Shown here one piece after another: positions 1-8,242 of a stretch of DNA of 64,000 nt; the first letter of the stretch is position 1, and every line of letters begins with the position of its first letter. The translations under genes and the position numbers were made by a program. The stretch covers positions 90,975 to 154,974 of the forward strand of contig NZ_QXED01000012.1 in the NCBI RefSeq assembly GCF_003583365.1, read 5' to 3'. This DNA is from Fibrisoma montanum. GTDB taxonomy: Bacteria; Bacteroidota; Bacteroidia; Cytophagales; Spirosomataceae. The notes beneath the pieces were generated by a model, which was not told the origin of the DNA, made no database searches, and saw only the letters and a program-made list of their open reading frames with translations.

Positions 1-2399
1 GCGTACCGGGCGTCAGTATTATTGACAACCGCTTCGTGTTGATTCGGGGACTGGCCGCCCGCTACAACTCTGTATTGATTAACGATGTAATCACGCCATC
101 AACCGAAGTTGACACGCGTTCATTCTCCTTTGATTTAGTACCCAGCAACATCATTGACCGGATGATTGTCTTCAAATCTGGTTCGGCCGATCTTCCGGGT
201 GATTTTGCGGGCGGTATTGTGAAAATTTATACGAAGCGTCGCCCGGAGCAAAACTTTGTTGACGCCGGTGTAACCCTTGGATATCGCGCCAATACGACGT
301 TTCAAACTGTACAAACGCATACTCGCGGTGGAGCAAACTGGTTAGGCCTTTGGAGTGCCGATCAGCAGCTTCCTAACAGCTTTCCAACCCAGGCTGGTAA
401 CTTTAATAACCTGAATGCACCCCAACGTGCTGCTTATGCCCGGTTGCTACCCAATTCCTGGGGCCTCAAAGAAATAACGGCTATGCCGGATCTTCGGTTT
501 GCCTTGAATATGGGTCGTCGCTTCGATGTTGGCGACGTACGGGTTAGTAATCTGACCAGCATTAACTATGCAATGACAAACCAGTTTGCAGACATTGATT
601 TTAACGTGTATCAGCCTGGTGCTACTGCAAACTCAATTGGTCAGCAGTATAGAGATCTGAACTACGCACGTGGTACTCGCTTAGGGGTTCTGCACAACTG
701 GTCTGCCCGGTTCTCGCCTGCATTCAACCTGGAGTGGAAAACGCTCTTTAACCAGTTGAGTACTACGGAAACGGTTATACGGGAGGGCCAGAATATAGAT
801 AATGCTCAGGACGTTCGTAGTTATTCGCAGCGTTTTGAAAACCGTAGTATTCTGACAACTCAGTTAGCAGGGGAACACACGGTCAGCGAACTAACAAAGA
901 TTAATTGGGTAGGTGCCTTCGGATATACAGGTCGGTGGGAGCCAGATTGGAAACGCGCTCGCTATATCCGTCCGCTTGAGTCAGAAGAGCCATTTACAAT
1001 CACAACGCCCAACGATCCAACGCCGACCGAAACAGGGCGGTTTTATTCAAGGCTTCATGAGTATACGGCCTCAGCGATCGGTAATTACGAGCATACGTTT
1101 GGTAACCCGACCGATCGTGAACCAAACCGGATCCGATTCGGGGTTTATGGCGAGCGTAAAAACCGTGATTATGCAGCCCGGTTTTACGGATACCAGACTG
1201 TAGGGAACGCAACGGAGACGTTGAGACAACGGCCAATAGGCTCTGTCTTTGCGCCAGAAAACGTAACCGGCCAGAGTGGTGGGTACTCGTTGCTGGATGG
1301 TACAAGAGATCTGGATTCGTACCGAGGAATAAATAGCTATGTAGCGGGGTACGTAAGTGGCGATGTATACTTTGGCCCGAAAGCAAACTTAACCGTTGGA
1401 TTCCGGGGAGAGTATAATGATCAGCAGGTAAGAGCTACGATCAGAGGTACGGATACTCAATTAGTGTCGAACAAGATTTTTAGCCCGCTACCGTCGCTGA
1501 ATTTCACGTACAAGTTAAGTGAACGAACAAATTTACGCTTAGCTTATTCAGCATCAGTGAACCGGCCGGAGTTCCGTGAGCTGGCGCCATTCCGGTACTA
1601 TGATTTCAACTTATTAGCTGATATTCAGGGTAACACAACGCTGACAACAGCTACGATTCAGAACCTTGATGCCAAGTGGGAGTTTTACCCTACACCCAAT
1701 GAAGTAATCTCGGTAACCGGCTTCTTCAAGCACTTCAACAAGCCAATCGAGTCGCTCCTGTTGCTTCAGACCAACGGATTTGCTTACACATTCTTTAACA
1801 GCCAGTCGGCTCGTAGCTATGGCGTAGAAATTGAAGTTCGTAAGGGATTCGCCAATTCACCCAGCGTCTTCCTGCAGAATACTACCCTGGTTGGTAACGT
1901 ATCATTTATCAATAGCCAGGTCACAGTTGGTGACGTAGTCACTGCGCCAGATTTGAGCGGACAGATTAATGAATATCGGGGTGTAACGGATACCGAACGC
2001 GCATTGACTGGTCAATCGCCTTACCTGATTAACCTCGGCGCTTATTATGCCGCTCCGAAGACGGGCTGGCAGGGAAACATTCTGTACAACGTATTCGGCC
2101 AGCGGATCTTCACCGTGGGTAACATTGACAACCCGACTGTTTACGAAATGCCGCGTCACGTTATTGATATCAACGTAACGAAACAGGTTGGTAAGCAGCT
2201 TGAACTACGGTTCGGTGTACAGGATATCCTGAATCAGCCAGTACGCTTCTCACAAGATTTCAATCGGGACGGAAAAGTTGGTAGTGACGTAACATCTCAA
2301 TCAGCCGACGCCGATCAGAACATTCGTACGTTCAGACGTGGTAGCTATTTCACAGTTAGCGCTATCTACACGTTTGGCCGCCGGATAGTAGTGCCCTAA
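1..2399 (+). CDS. TonB-dependent outer-membrane receptor (5' end cut off by the window)
   Basis: The reading frame is open from base 3 and has no start inside the window, so the gene begins upstream; 798 codons remain. The first visible residues (VPGVSIIDNRFVLIRGL) belong to the plug domain: the pattern R-G-L-x2-R-Y, then PSTEVD, then SFDLVPS and DLPGDFAGG is typical of Bacteroidota TonB-dependent receptors. The rest is a beta-barrel with alternating aromatic strands. It should bind a substrate at the cell surface and import it through the outer membrane using TonB/ExbBD energy. The substrate cannot be read from the sequence. No SusD homologue follows; instead a TIG-domain lipoprotein starts 35 bases downstream, so the pair is probably one transcript. 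The signal peptide and any N-terminal carboxypeptidase-like domain lie outside the window. Confidence 0.93.
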   Translation, partial: VPGVSIIDNRFVLIRGLAARYNSVLINDVITPSTEVDTRSFSFDLVPSNIIDRMIVFKSGSADLPGDFAGGIVKIYTKRRPEQNFVDAGVTLGYRANTTFQTVQTHTRGGANWLGLWSADQQLPNSFPTQAGNFNNLNAPQRAAYARLLPNSWGLKEITAMPDLRFALNMGRRFDVGDVRVSNLTSINYAMTNQFADIDFNVYQPGATANSIGQQYRDLNYARGTRLGVLHNWSARFSPAFNLEWKTLFNQLSTTETVIREGQNIDNAQDVRSYSQRFENRSILTTQLAGEHTVSELTKINWVGAFGYTGRWEPDWKRARYIRPLESEEPFTITTPNDPTPTETGRFYSRLHEYTASAIGNYEHTFGNPTDREPNRIRFGVYGERKNRDYAARFYGYQTVGNATETLRQRPIGSVFAPENVTGQSGGYSLLDGTRDLDSYRGINSYVAGYVSGDVYFGPKANLTVGFRGEYNDQQVRATIRGTDTQLVSNKIFSPLPSLNFTYKLSERTNLRLAYSASVNRPEFRELAPFRYYDFNLLADIQGNTTLTTATIQNLDAKWEFYPTPNEVISVTGFFKHFNKPIESLLLLQTNGFAYTFFNSQSARSYGVEIEVRKGFANSPSVFLQNTTLVGNVSFINSQVTVGDVVTAPDLSGQINEYRGVTDTERALTGQSPYLINLGAYYAAPKTGWQGNILYNVFGQRIFTVGNIDNPTVYEMPRHVIDINVTKQVGKQLELRFGVQDILNQPVRFSQDFNRDGKVGSDVTSQSADADQNIRTFRRGSYFTVSAIYTFGRRIVVP

Positions 2400-2434
2400 G
2401 TCTGGTAAAGTAAGTAAAACAAAACCAATCTCTT

Positions 2435-4108
2435 ATGCAACTTTTGAAAAGCTGGAAGTATTCGCTGTTACTGTTACTTGGTCTGACAGTAGCAATAACA
2501 GCCTGTGACAATGATGATGAGCCAGAGGCTGTGCTGAGTATCACAGGAGTTAATCCAACTTCGGCGCCGATTAGTAGTACAGTTACAATCACGGGGACAC
2601 AGTTTAACTCAACACCAGCTAGTAACACAGTAACTTTTGGTGGAAATGCTGTGGCTACAGTAGTATCCGCTTCACCAACTCAACTGGTGGTTACAGTACC
2701 GGCCAACGCTCAAAATGGAGCAATCACGGTTGCTACTGGAAGCCAAACGGCTACAAGTACTCAGCAATTTACGCTGGCAAATCGTCCGGTTATAACTATA
2801 GCCGGTAACATCACGGCAAACCAAAACTGGACTGCAGGCAATGTCTATGAATTACGCGGGTTCGTAAACGTTGACAACAACGCAGTATTAACAATTGAAC
2901 CTGGAACGCTCATCAAGGGTGCAGGACGGGATCAGGATCCTTCGGGTCAGCAAAGAGGGGCTACGCTTATTATTAGACCGGGTTCAAGACTGGAAGCTCG
3001 TGGTACTGCCGCTGCTCCTATTGTATTTACCTCGGCCAGAGCGGCAGGCCAGCGTGCTCGTGGCGATTGGGGCGGTATATTCCTGATCGGTAGAGCGCCC
3101 ATCAACCGCCCGGGTAGTGAGCTTATCGAAGGCGGTATCGGTGGTACTACCGGTACGTTCAATGAGCCCCAGGATAATTCAGGTACGTTGCAGTATGTAC
3201 GCATTGAGTTTAGCGGTATCGCCTTGCTGCCGAATAGTGAAAGTAATGGCTTAACCATGTATGGTGTTGGATCGGGTACGACGATTGATCACGTACAGGT
3301 TTCTTTTGGCGGTGACGATGCATTCGAGTGGTTCGGTGGTACGGTGAACTGTAAGTATCTGGTGGCCTTGCGCAACTTCGATGATGACTGGGACGTAGAC
3401 TTTGGGTATTCAGGTAAGGTACAGTATGGTGTATCGCTTCGCGATCCAAATGTTGCCGACGTATCGGGTTCAAATGGATTTGAGTCGGATAACTTCAACC
3501 CTGGCGCGCCTGCAACTGGCCCGAATGCTGGTCTTCCGTTAACATCGGCGGTATTTGCGAACATGAGCAACTTCGTATTCAGCGGAGCACCGTCCAATGC
3601 GCCGACATCAGGAGGTAGTGGTCCTTTTCAATCAGGTATGCACCTGCGTCGGAATACATCCATCAGCATTTTTAACTCATTGGTGTTTGGTTATCCGGAA
3701 GGCCTGCGTCTCGACGCGCAGACCGGTACTAAGAACACCCTGGAAAATGCTACGGCTGGTAATCTTCAATTGAGAGGTATCGTTGTTGCCAATACGACGA
3801 CGCCTGTTCGTGGAGCGCAGAACGTAACTAACGACGAAGCAACTGCTTTCTTTAATACCGCAGCATTCGGAAACAGAGTGTATGCCACTTCTGACATTGC
3901 CCAACTGCTGCTTAATGCCCAGAATTTCAATCTTACTGCCCCGAACTTCCTGCCGCAAAGCGGTTCTCCGCTGTTGAGTGGCGCTATTTGGGACGGAAAA
4001 GGCGCTGACAATTTCTTCACCAAAGAACAGTTCCGTGGTGCTTTCGGTACAACCGACTGGACGCAGGGCTGGACGAACTGGGATCCGAACAGCACGCCTT
4101 ATAACTAA
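2435..4108 (+). CDS. IPT/TIG-domain lipoprotein with beta-helix-like body, partner of the upstream receptor
   Basis: 557 residues. The N-terminus is a lipoprotein signal: hydrophobic residues 9-22 then the lipobox TAC (Cys24), followed by acidic DNDDEPE, which favours export to the outer membrane. Residues about 35-115 form one IPT/TIG immunoglobulin-like domain (GVNPTSAPISSTVTITG). The remainder has the phrases NNAVLTIEPGTLIKG, GDWGGIFLIGRAP and ADVSGSNGFESDN, which recur in a Bacteroidota surface-protein family with a right-handed beta-helix appearance, often found beside TonB-dependent receptors. I see no T9SS C-terminal sorting domain. Function is unknown; a surface-exposed substrate-binding partner of the receptor 35 bases upstream is the reasonable inference. 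Confidence 0.85.
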   Translation: MQLLKSWKYSLLLLLGLTVAITACDNDDEPEAVLSITGVNPTSAPISSTVTITGTQFNSTPASNTVTFGGNAVATVVSASPTQLVVTVPANAQNGAITVATGSQTATSTQQFTLANRPVITIAGNITANQNWTAGNVYELRGFVNVDNNAVLTIEPGTLIKGAGRDQDPSGQQRGATLIIRPGSRLEARGTAAAPIVFTSARAAGQRARGDWGGIFLIGRAPINRPGSELIEGGIGGTTGTFNEPQDNSGTLQYVRIEFSGIALLPNSESNGLTMYGVGSGTTIDHVQVSFGGDDAFEWFGGTVNCKYLVALRNFDDDWDVDFGYSGKVQYGVSLRDPNVADVSGSNGFESDNFNPGAPATGPNAGLPLTSAVFANMSNFVFSGAPSNAPTSGGSGPFQSGMHLRRNTSISIFNSLVFGYPEGLRLDAQTGTKNTLENATAGNLQLRGIVVANTTTPVRGAQNVTNDEATAFFNTAAFGNRVYATSDIAQLLLNAQNFNLTAPNFLPQSGSPLLSGAIWDGKGADNFFTKEQFRGAFGTTDWTQGWTNWDPNSTPYN

Positions 4109-4565
4109 GCATTCTTTTTAATTTTCATATTGGTGTCGCACGAAAGGGCCGGGGCTTTGCACCGGCTTTTTTCTTGTCAGTACGGTCTGGTTTTTGGCTC
4201 AGTACGCATGACTGAGGGTGGGCGCTGCCTCGAAAAGCCTGCCCAACCGAAAAGGGTTTTACGTAGAGATACTGGATTATAAAATTCCGCAACCGCACTT
4301 GTTACCTGTCAGTAACTTCAGCGTCTAATAGCAATTAAATGCTGTTGAACTTTTGGCTTAATTTATGCTGTTTGTCCATGAACATAGTAGTTTGTTCGAG
4401 GGCAATTATTGCAGTTAAGGCTTTCTTTCATACATTAGCAGTGAAATAAGCGCTGAAAAGTTTGCTGATAATTAAGAGCTTACTAAATTGGCCCTTTGAA
4501 TAGTGATAAAATCACAGTTAACATCAATTAACCTTTAATCACCGCAACCTCTTAGGTACCGTAAC
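4109..4565. other. 457-base intergenic region upstream of the Rrf2 gene
   Basis: Besides the terminator at 4148-4172 it holds a small hairpin (CTCAGT 4198-4203 with ACTGAG 4211-4216) and an A+T-rich part from about 4310 to 4560 that must contain the Rrf2 promoter. I could not identify a convincing TAnnTTTG element or a palindromic Rrf2 operator by eye. No tRNA, no plausible small gene. Confidence 0.5.
4148..4172 (+). terminator. Rho-independent terminator after the TIG lipoprotein
   Basis: GCCGG (4148-4152) pairs with CCGGC (4162-4166) across a nine-base loop, followed by a run of six T. It lies 40 bases after the lipoprotein stop codon and would end the receptor-lipoprotein transcript. Confidence 0.75.
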
Positions 4566-5060
4566 ATGATCTCTAAGAAAGCAAAGTATGCAATCAAAGC
4601 CCTGAAGGTTTTGACTGAAGAGTACGGGAAAGGCCCTGTACTGATTTCCTACATATCGGCGAAAGAAAATATCCCGAAAAAATTCTTAGAGGCCATCCTC
4701 CTGGAGTTGCGCAACCATGGCATCCTTCAGAGCCAAAAAGGAAAAGGCGGTGGTTATTTGCTGCGGGTTGATCCGGGCCGTGTAAACCTGGCTCAGGTAC
4801 TGCGCGTGATTGATGGACCGATTGCCCCAACGCCCTGTGTTTCGTTTAATTTCTACGTTCGCTGCGACGATTGCGAAGATGAAGTGACGTGTGCCCTCAA
4901 GCCAATCATGGAACGCGTACGAGATGCGAACCTGGGCGTTTACGAAAACACAACCCTGCTGACATTCATGAATCCGTCGTCCCTGGAGACGAAAGAAATA
5001 CCCATTGGCAGCAAAGCCAGCGACTCCGTTGACAGCTCGGCCAAGCGGATGTCGGCTTAA
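4566..5060 (+). CDS. Rrf2-family transcriptional regulator
   Basis: 164 residues. The N-terminal winged helix-turn-helix is clear: ISKKAKYAIKALKVL, then IPKKFLEAILLELRNHG (recognition region) and the wing QKGKGGGYLL (residues 57-66). Four cysteines follow at 91, 100, 103 and 109, in the region where IscR/NsrR-type proteins carry three Fe-S ligands; the spacing C-x8-C-x2-C-x5-C differs from classical IscR (C-x5-C-x5-C). It could be a redox or iron-sulfur sensor, or use cysteine oxidation as CymR relatives do; the regulon is unknown. The C-terminal 25 residues after NPSSLE are low-complexity. It stands alone between a terminator upstream and a long hairpin downstream. Confidence 0.92.
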   Translation: MISKKAKYAIKALKVLTEEYGKGPVLISYISAKENIPKKFLEAILLELRNHGILQSQKGKGGGYLLRVDPGRVNLAQVLRVIDGPIAPTPCVSFNFYVRCDDCEDEVTCALKPIMERVRDANLGVYENTTLLTFMNPSSLETKEIPIGSKASDSVDSSAKRMSA

Positions 5061-5081
5061 GCCGGGATCATACGTATAAAA

Positions 5082-5129
5082 CGACGGGGTAAAGTAGAAT
5101 CGAATGCTCGATTCTACTTTACCCCGTCG
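5082..5129. terminator. 22-bp perfect hairpin between convergent genes
   Basis: Bases 5082-5103 are exactly complementary to 5108-5129, with a four-base loop (ATGC). It sits between the stop of the Rrf2 gene (+) and the stop of the DUF4301 gene (-). The arms are G+C-rich at the base and A+T-rich in the middle. No T-run immediately follows on either strand, so it is an atypical bidirectional terminator or an RNA 3'-end stabiliser. Confidence 0.7.
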
Positions 5130-5152
5130 GCTGTTTCAGGCCTTGTGCTTTT

Positions 5153-6676
5153 TTAAGGCTGATGCTCTTTACGAAGCAGGTCGTTAACGGTCTTAACCGG
5201 GTTGAACGTAATCAGCGGGACCTCCACAAAGATGGTGTTCCAGTCGGCCATCGCTCCATTCCAGAGGCCGGGCAGCTCCTGCGCCTTTAGGTCTTTTCCA
5301 TCTTTTGACTTCTGCGTGATGAAGCCCGTTTGCGGATCGCGGTAAGCCGGGAGGTCAAATTTGCGGCCGTGCTGATCTTTCAGACCGCAAACCAGATCAA
5401 CCGGATTGAAGTGCGTAGCGGTATCGAAGATCGCTTTCTGATCCGGGTCCGACAGGTCAATCTGAGCCGACTCGACAATCTGCAGGGAAACGGAGCCATC
5501 CTGGTTTCTTGCCCAGAACGGTCCGCCCCCGGGTTCGCCTACGTTCTTAACCATACCGCAAACCCGCACGGGGCGGTTCAGCTTCCGGCGGAAGTACGTG
5601 AGTTTCTCGGCTGTCGACCAGCTGTCAAATTCCGCAGGAGGCAAGGTAAACAGCGTTCGGCGGAATAATTCGTCGGCTTCACTCAGATAGCCTTCGCTGA
5701 CATCGTCCGATTCGAGCAGACCCTGCAGCCGCGCCACCTGCTGCTGCGCGTCCAGCAGCACAGCCGCCAGTACTTTCTTGTACGTAACGGTTGGTTCTTT
5801 GAGTTCATCGGGCACCACGTTATCAATGTTCTTGATAAACACGATGTCAGCATCTATGTCGTTCAGGTTTTCGATCAGCGCACCGTGGCCGGCCGGTCGG
5901 AACAGCAGCGTATCGTCGGCGTTCCGGAAAGGGGTGTTGTCCAGATTGACCGAGATGGTGTCTGTCGATTTCTTCTGCTCTGAATACGTTATGTCGAATG
6001 TAACGCCGAGCCAGGCTTCGTAGTCGGCCAGGTTCTCGTCGATAAGCTGCTCGAAACGATCGCGGTGTTCGGGGGAAACGGTGAAATGAATACGAACCAG
6101 GCCGTCTGCATTGGCATACGAAGCGCCTTCGACCAGGTGCTCTTCGACGGGGGTTCGGGGGCCATCAGGGTAGCGGTGGAATTCGAGCAGTCCCTTTGGC
6201 AGGTTGCCGTATCCGAGGCCGTCGTCGAGCAGCAGAAACCGCAGTACGGTCTGTCGCAGCAGCGGCTGCCAGTCTTTATCAGCTACGGCCTTGTCGAGGT
6301 CAACGCCTTTGGTGGCCAAGACCGCTTTCAGATCGTCGTAGAAGGCAAAATCCGGCAGACGGACAAAAAACTCGTCGGCAGCTTTGTCGGATTTGCCGTC
6401 AAGAGCGGCAAACAACGATTTGAACATACGGGTAGCAGCCCCGGAGGCCGGCACAAACTTGAGCAATGATCGTTCATGAGCGGCTTCGTCGAACCGGTGG
6501 ATATAAGCCGGCAGTTGCTCTTCCGGAACCTGCACAATGCCATCGCCTACGGTAGCGGCTTTAATTACGTTCAGGAACGGAAATCCCTGAACAAAATGCT
6601 GTATCTGCTGATCGATCTGGTCGAGTGAAATACCCTGCGCCAGTATCTGGTCCTGATCTTGTTCGGTGAACTGCAT
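5153..6676 (-). CDS. DUF4301 family protein
   Basis: 507 residues from the chosen start (MQFTEQDQDQILAQGIS). The frame stays open a further 23 codons upstream to 6745, but that extension (MICVTFPKF...) looks like non-coding 5' sequence and the family starts near MQFTEQD. The family is almost confined to Bacteroidota and has no assigned reaction. Visible conserved stretches are FVPASGAATRMFK, GLLEFHRYPDG, TPVEEHL, HFTVSPEHR and PAGHGALIENLNDIDADIVFIKNIDN. Their glycine-rich and SGAATRM pattern recalls nucleotide-sugar-type nucleotidyltransferases, which is only an impression. It is monocistronic, convergent with the Rrf2 gene and divergent from the HAD gene. Confidence 0.88.
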   Translation of the reverse strand: MQFTEQDQDQILAQGISLDQIDQQIQHFVQGFPFLNVIKAATVGDGIVQVPEEQLPAYIHRFDEAAHERSLLKFVPASGAATRMFKSLFAALDGKSDKAADEFFVRLPDFAFYDDLKAVLATKGVDLDKAVADKDWQPLLRQTVLRFLLLDDGLGYGNLPKGLLEFHRYPDGPRTPVEEHLVEGASYANADGLVRIHFTVSPEHRDRFEQLIDENLADYEAWLGVTFDITYSEQKKSTDTISVNLDNTPFRNADDTLLFRPAGHGALIENLNDIDADIVFIKNIDNVVPDELKEPTVTYKKVLAAVLLDAQQQVARLQGLLESDDVSEGYLSEADELFRRTLFTLPPAEFDSWSTAEKLTYFRRKLNRPVRVCGMVKNVGEPGGGPFWARNQDGSVSLQIVESAQIDLSDPDQKAIFDTATHFNPVDLVCGLKDQHGRKFDLPAYRDPQTGFITQKSKDGKDLKAQELPGLWNGAMADWNTIFVEVPLITFNPVKTVNDLLRKEHQP

Positions 6677-6793
6677 GGAGAAAGGCAAGAAAATCTGTTT
6701 AGAACTCCGGCAAATTGGAAATTTAGGGAACGTGACGCAAATCAAATTTACGGGGTAGTCCGAATCTTACTATCGTCAACGGCCGCACTGTTG

Positions 6794-6801
6794 TAATTTT
6801 G
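6794..6801 (+). promoter_or_regulatory. Candidate -7 element (TAATTTTG) of the HAD gene
   Basis: TAATTTTG matches the Bacteroidota -7 consensus TAnnTTTG exactly and lies 24 bases before the ATG at 6826. No clear TTTG -33 element is visible at the usual distance, so the assignment is tentative. Confidence 0.45.
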
Positions 6802-6825
6802 TCACAAAAACCAGTTTGCTCCTCC

Positions 6826-7542
6826 ATGCAGGCCGTATTGACAACCTCCTCGCTTAAACTGATTGCCTTTGACGCCGACGATACGTTGTGGGTCAATGAA
6901 CCGATGTATGTGAATGTGCAGCAGCAGTTTCGTACGTTGCTGATGCATCACGTCAGCGAAGAAACGGTAGCTGCCCGTTTTTATGAAGCACAGATGCGGA
7001 ACCTGCGCCTGTTTGGTTACGGCGCTAAGGGGTTCATGCTGTCGATGATCGAAACGGCCATCGAATTAACGGAAGGGGCCATTACAGGCTCAGAAATACA
7101 GCAGATCATCAACATCGGTAAAGAACTGCTGGCATTTCCGATCGACGTACTGGACGGGGTTCAGGACGTGCTGGAAACGCTCTCCGGCCAATATGACCTG
7201 ATGGTACTGACCAAAGGCGATCTGCTCGATCAGGAAAGCAAAATTGCGCGGTCGGGGCTGGGTCATTATTTCAAGTACGTTGAAATTGTCAGCGAGAAAA
7301 ACGAACCGGCCTACCAGCGGATCATGCAACGCTATGGCCTGCAACCGAATGAGTTCTTGATGATTGGAAATTCACTGCGCTCCGATGTACTGCCGGTGGT
7401 TCACGTTGGTGCCAACGCCATCCACGTACCGTATTCCGTAACTTGGGCGCATGAACAAGTTGAAAAAGAGCAGCTTGAAGGTAAATCGTTTCTGGCGTTC
7501 GAACGAATTGCAGATGTACTTCCGGTGCTTAGCCGGTATTAA
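6826..7542 (+). CDS. HAD-superfamily hydrolase (phosphatase)
   Basis: 238 residues. HAD motif I is FDADDTLW (nucleophile Asp16, acid/base Asp18). The motif II threonine is in MVLTKGD, the motif III lysine is in VSEKNEPAY and motif IV is MIGNSLRSDVLP. A helical cap lies between motif I and motif II (about residues 25-95). It should dephosphorylate a small phosphorylated metabolite in the cytoplasm; the substrate is not readable. I prefer the ATG at 6826 over an in-frame TTG at 6799, because the TTG overlaps the -7 element and motif I then lies at the usual distance from the N-terminus. It converges with the next gene and overlaps its 3' end by four bases. Confidence 0.9.
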   Translation: MQAVLTTSSLKLIAFDADDTLWVNEPMYVNVQQQFRTLLMHHVSEETVAARFYEAQMRNLRLFGYGAKGFMLSMIETAIELTEGAITGSEIQQIINIGKELLAFPIDVLDGVQDVLETLSGQYDLMVLTKGDLLDQESKIARSGLGHYFKYVEIVSEKNEPAYQRIMQRYGLQPNEFLMIGNSLRSDVLPVVHVGANAIHVPYSVTWAHEQVEKEQLEGKSFLAFERIADVLPVLSRY

Positions 7543-8237
7543 TTATCAGGCCGCTGACGGGTTCCGGAAGCGCTGCCGGATAACAAAGAATTGATTTGAG
7601 CCGCTACAACATCCGGGTGAAAAACCAGGCTGAAATGGTCGCCGGGTACTTCTACGTACGGCTCGTCCGGCGGGGCAATGATGTTGTCGGGCCGGGCATG
7701 AATACGCAGCTCTGGTTGAACCGACAGCGGGGAGACTTTTGCAAAAAGCGTCTGGATCTGGAACCACAGATAGCGCCGGTCCATCTGGCGGGAGCCGGAG
7801 AGCAGCGTTTGAAAGAACGTCCGGGATTCGTCGAAAGGGTACTGCCTGACCGACAGCTCAGTAAAGAAACGGCTTTGGGTCAGGCCGGAAAGAAATAGAA
7901 CGCGAAGGATGCTGAGGTTGTGCGTTGGAAAAAGGATTTTCTTCTGATTCGTCCACGAAGCGATCTGGACAACCGCAGCACCCGTCAGTTCCTTAACGTA
8001 GGCCGCAATCCAGCCCCCCATGGAATGACCAATAACCACGTCGTCGGCGTTGACAGCGTACTGATCGATTACGTATTGCGCCACCTCCCGAACGTTGACG
8101 GAGCCGGAGGGTTTCCAGCGACGAAATTCGTCGGCCAGATTGATCCGTATCTGCTCAGTAGGCGGCAGCAGGGATGTGAGCCGATCAAACACCGTTGGCT
8201 CTTCAATGTAGCCGTGGATGAACAGGATGCGCGTCAA
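7539..8237 (-). CDS. Alpha/beta hydrolase (RBBP9/YdeN-like size)
   Basis: 232 residues, no signal peptide. The N-terminus MTRILFIHGYIEEPTVF gives the first strand and oxyanion HG motif. The nucleophile elbow is GHSMGG (Ser72). Candidate acid and base residues lie in HARPDNIIAPP and in VPGDHFSLVFHP near the C-terminus. This small hydrolase should act as a cytoplasmic esterase or serine hydrolase. Its start is only five bases from the stop of the DUF1501 gene, so it is probably the last gene of the PSD1-DUF1501-hydrolase transcript. The substrate is unknown. Confidence 0.88.
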   Translation of the reverse strand: MTRILFIHGYIEEPTVFDRLTSLLPPTEQIRINLADEFRRWKPSGSVNVREVAQYVIDQYAVNADDVVIGHSMGGWIAAYVKELTGAAVVQIASWTNQKKILFPTHNLSILRVLFLSGLTQSRFFTELSVRQYPFDESRTFFQTLLSGSRQMDRRYLWFQIQTLFAKVSPLSVQPELRIHARPDNIIAPPDEPYVEVPGDHFSLVFHPDVVAAQINSLLSGSASGTRQRPDN

Positions 8238-8242
8238 AGCAA

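Noticed and set aside
4109..4565. Possible tRNA or small RNA gene
   Set aside because: No tRNA-type arms or GGTTCGAATCC-like T-loop; only a terminator and a small hairpin are visible.
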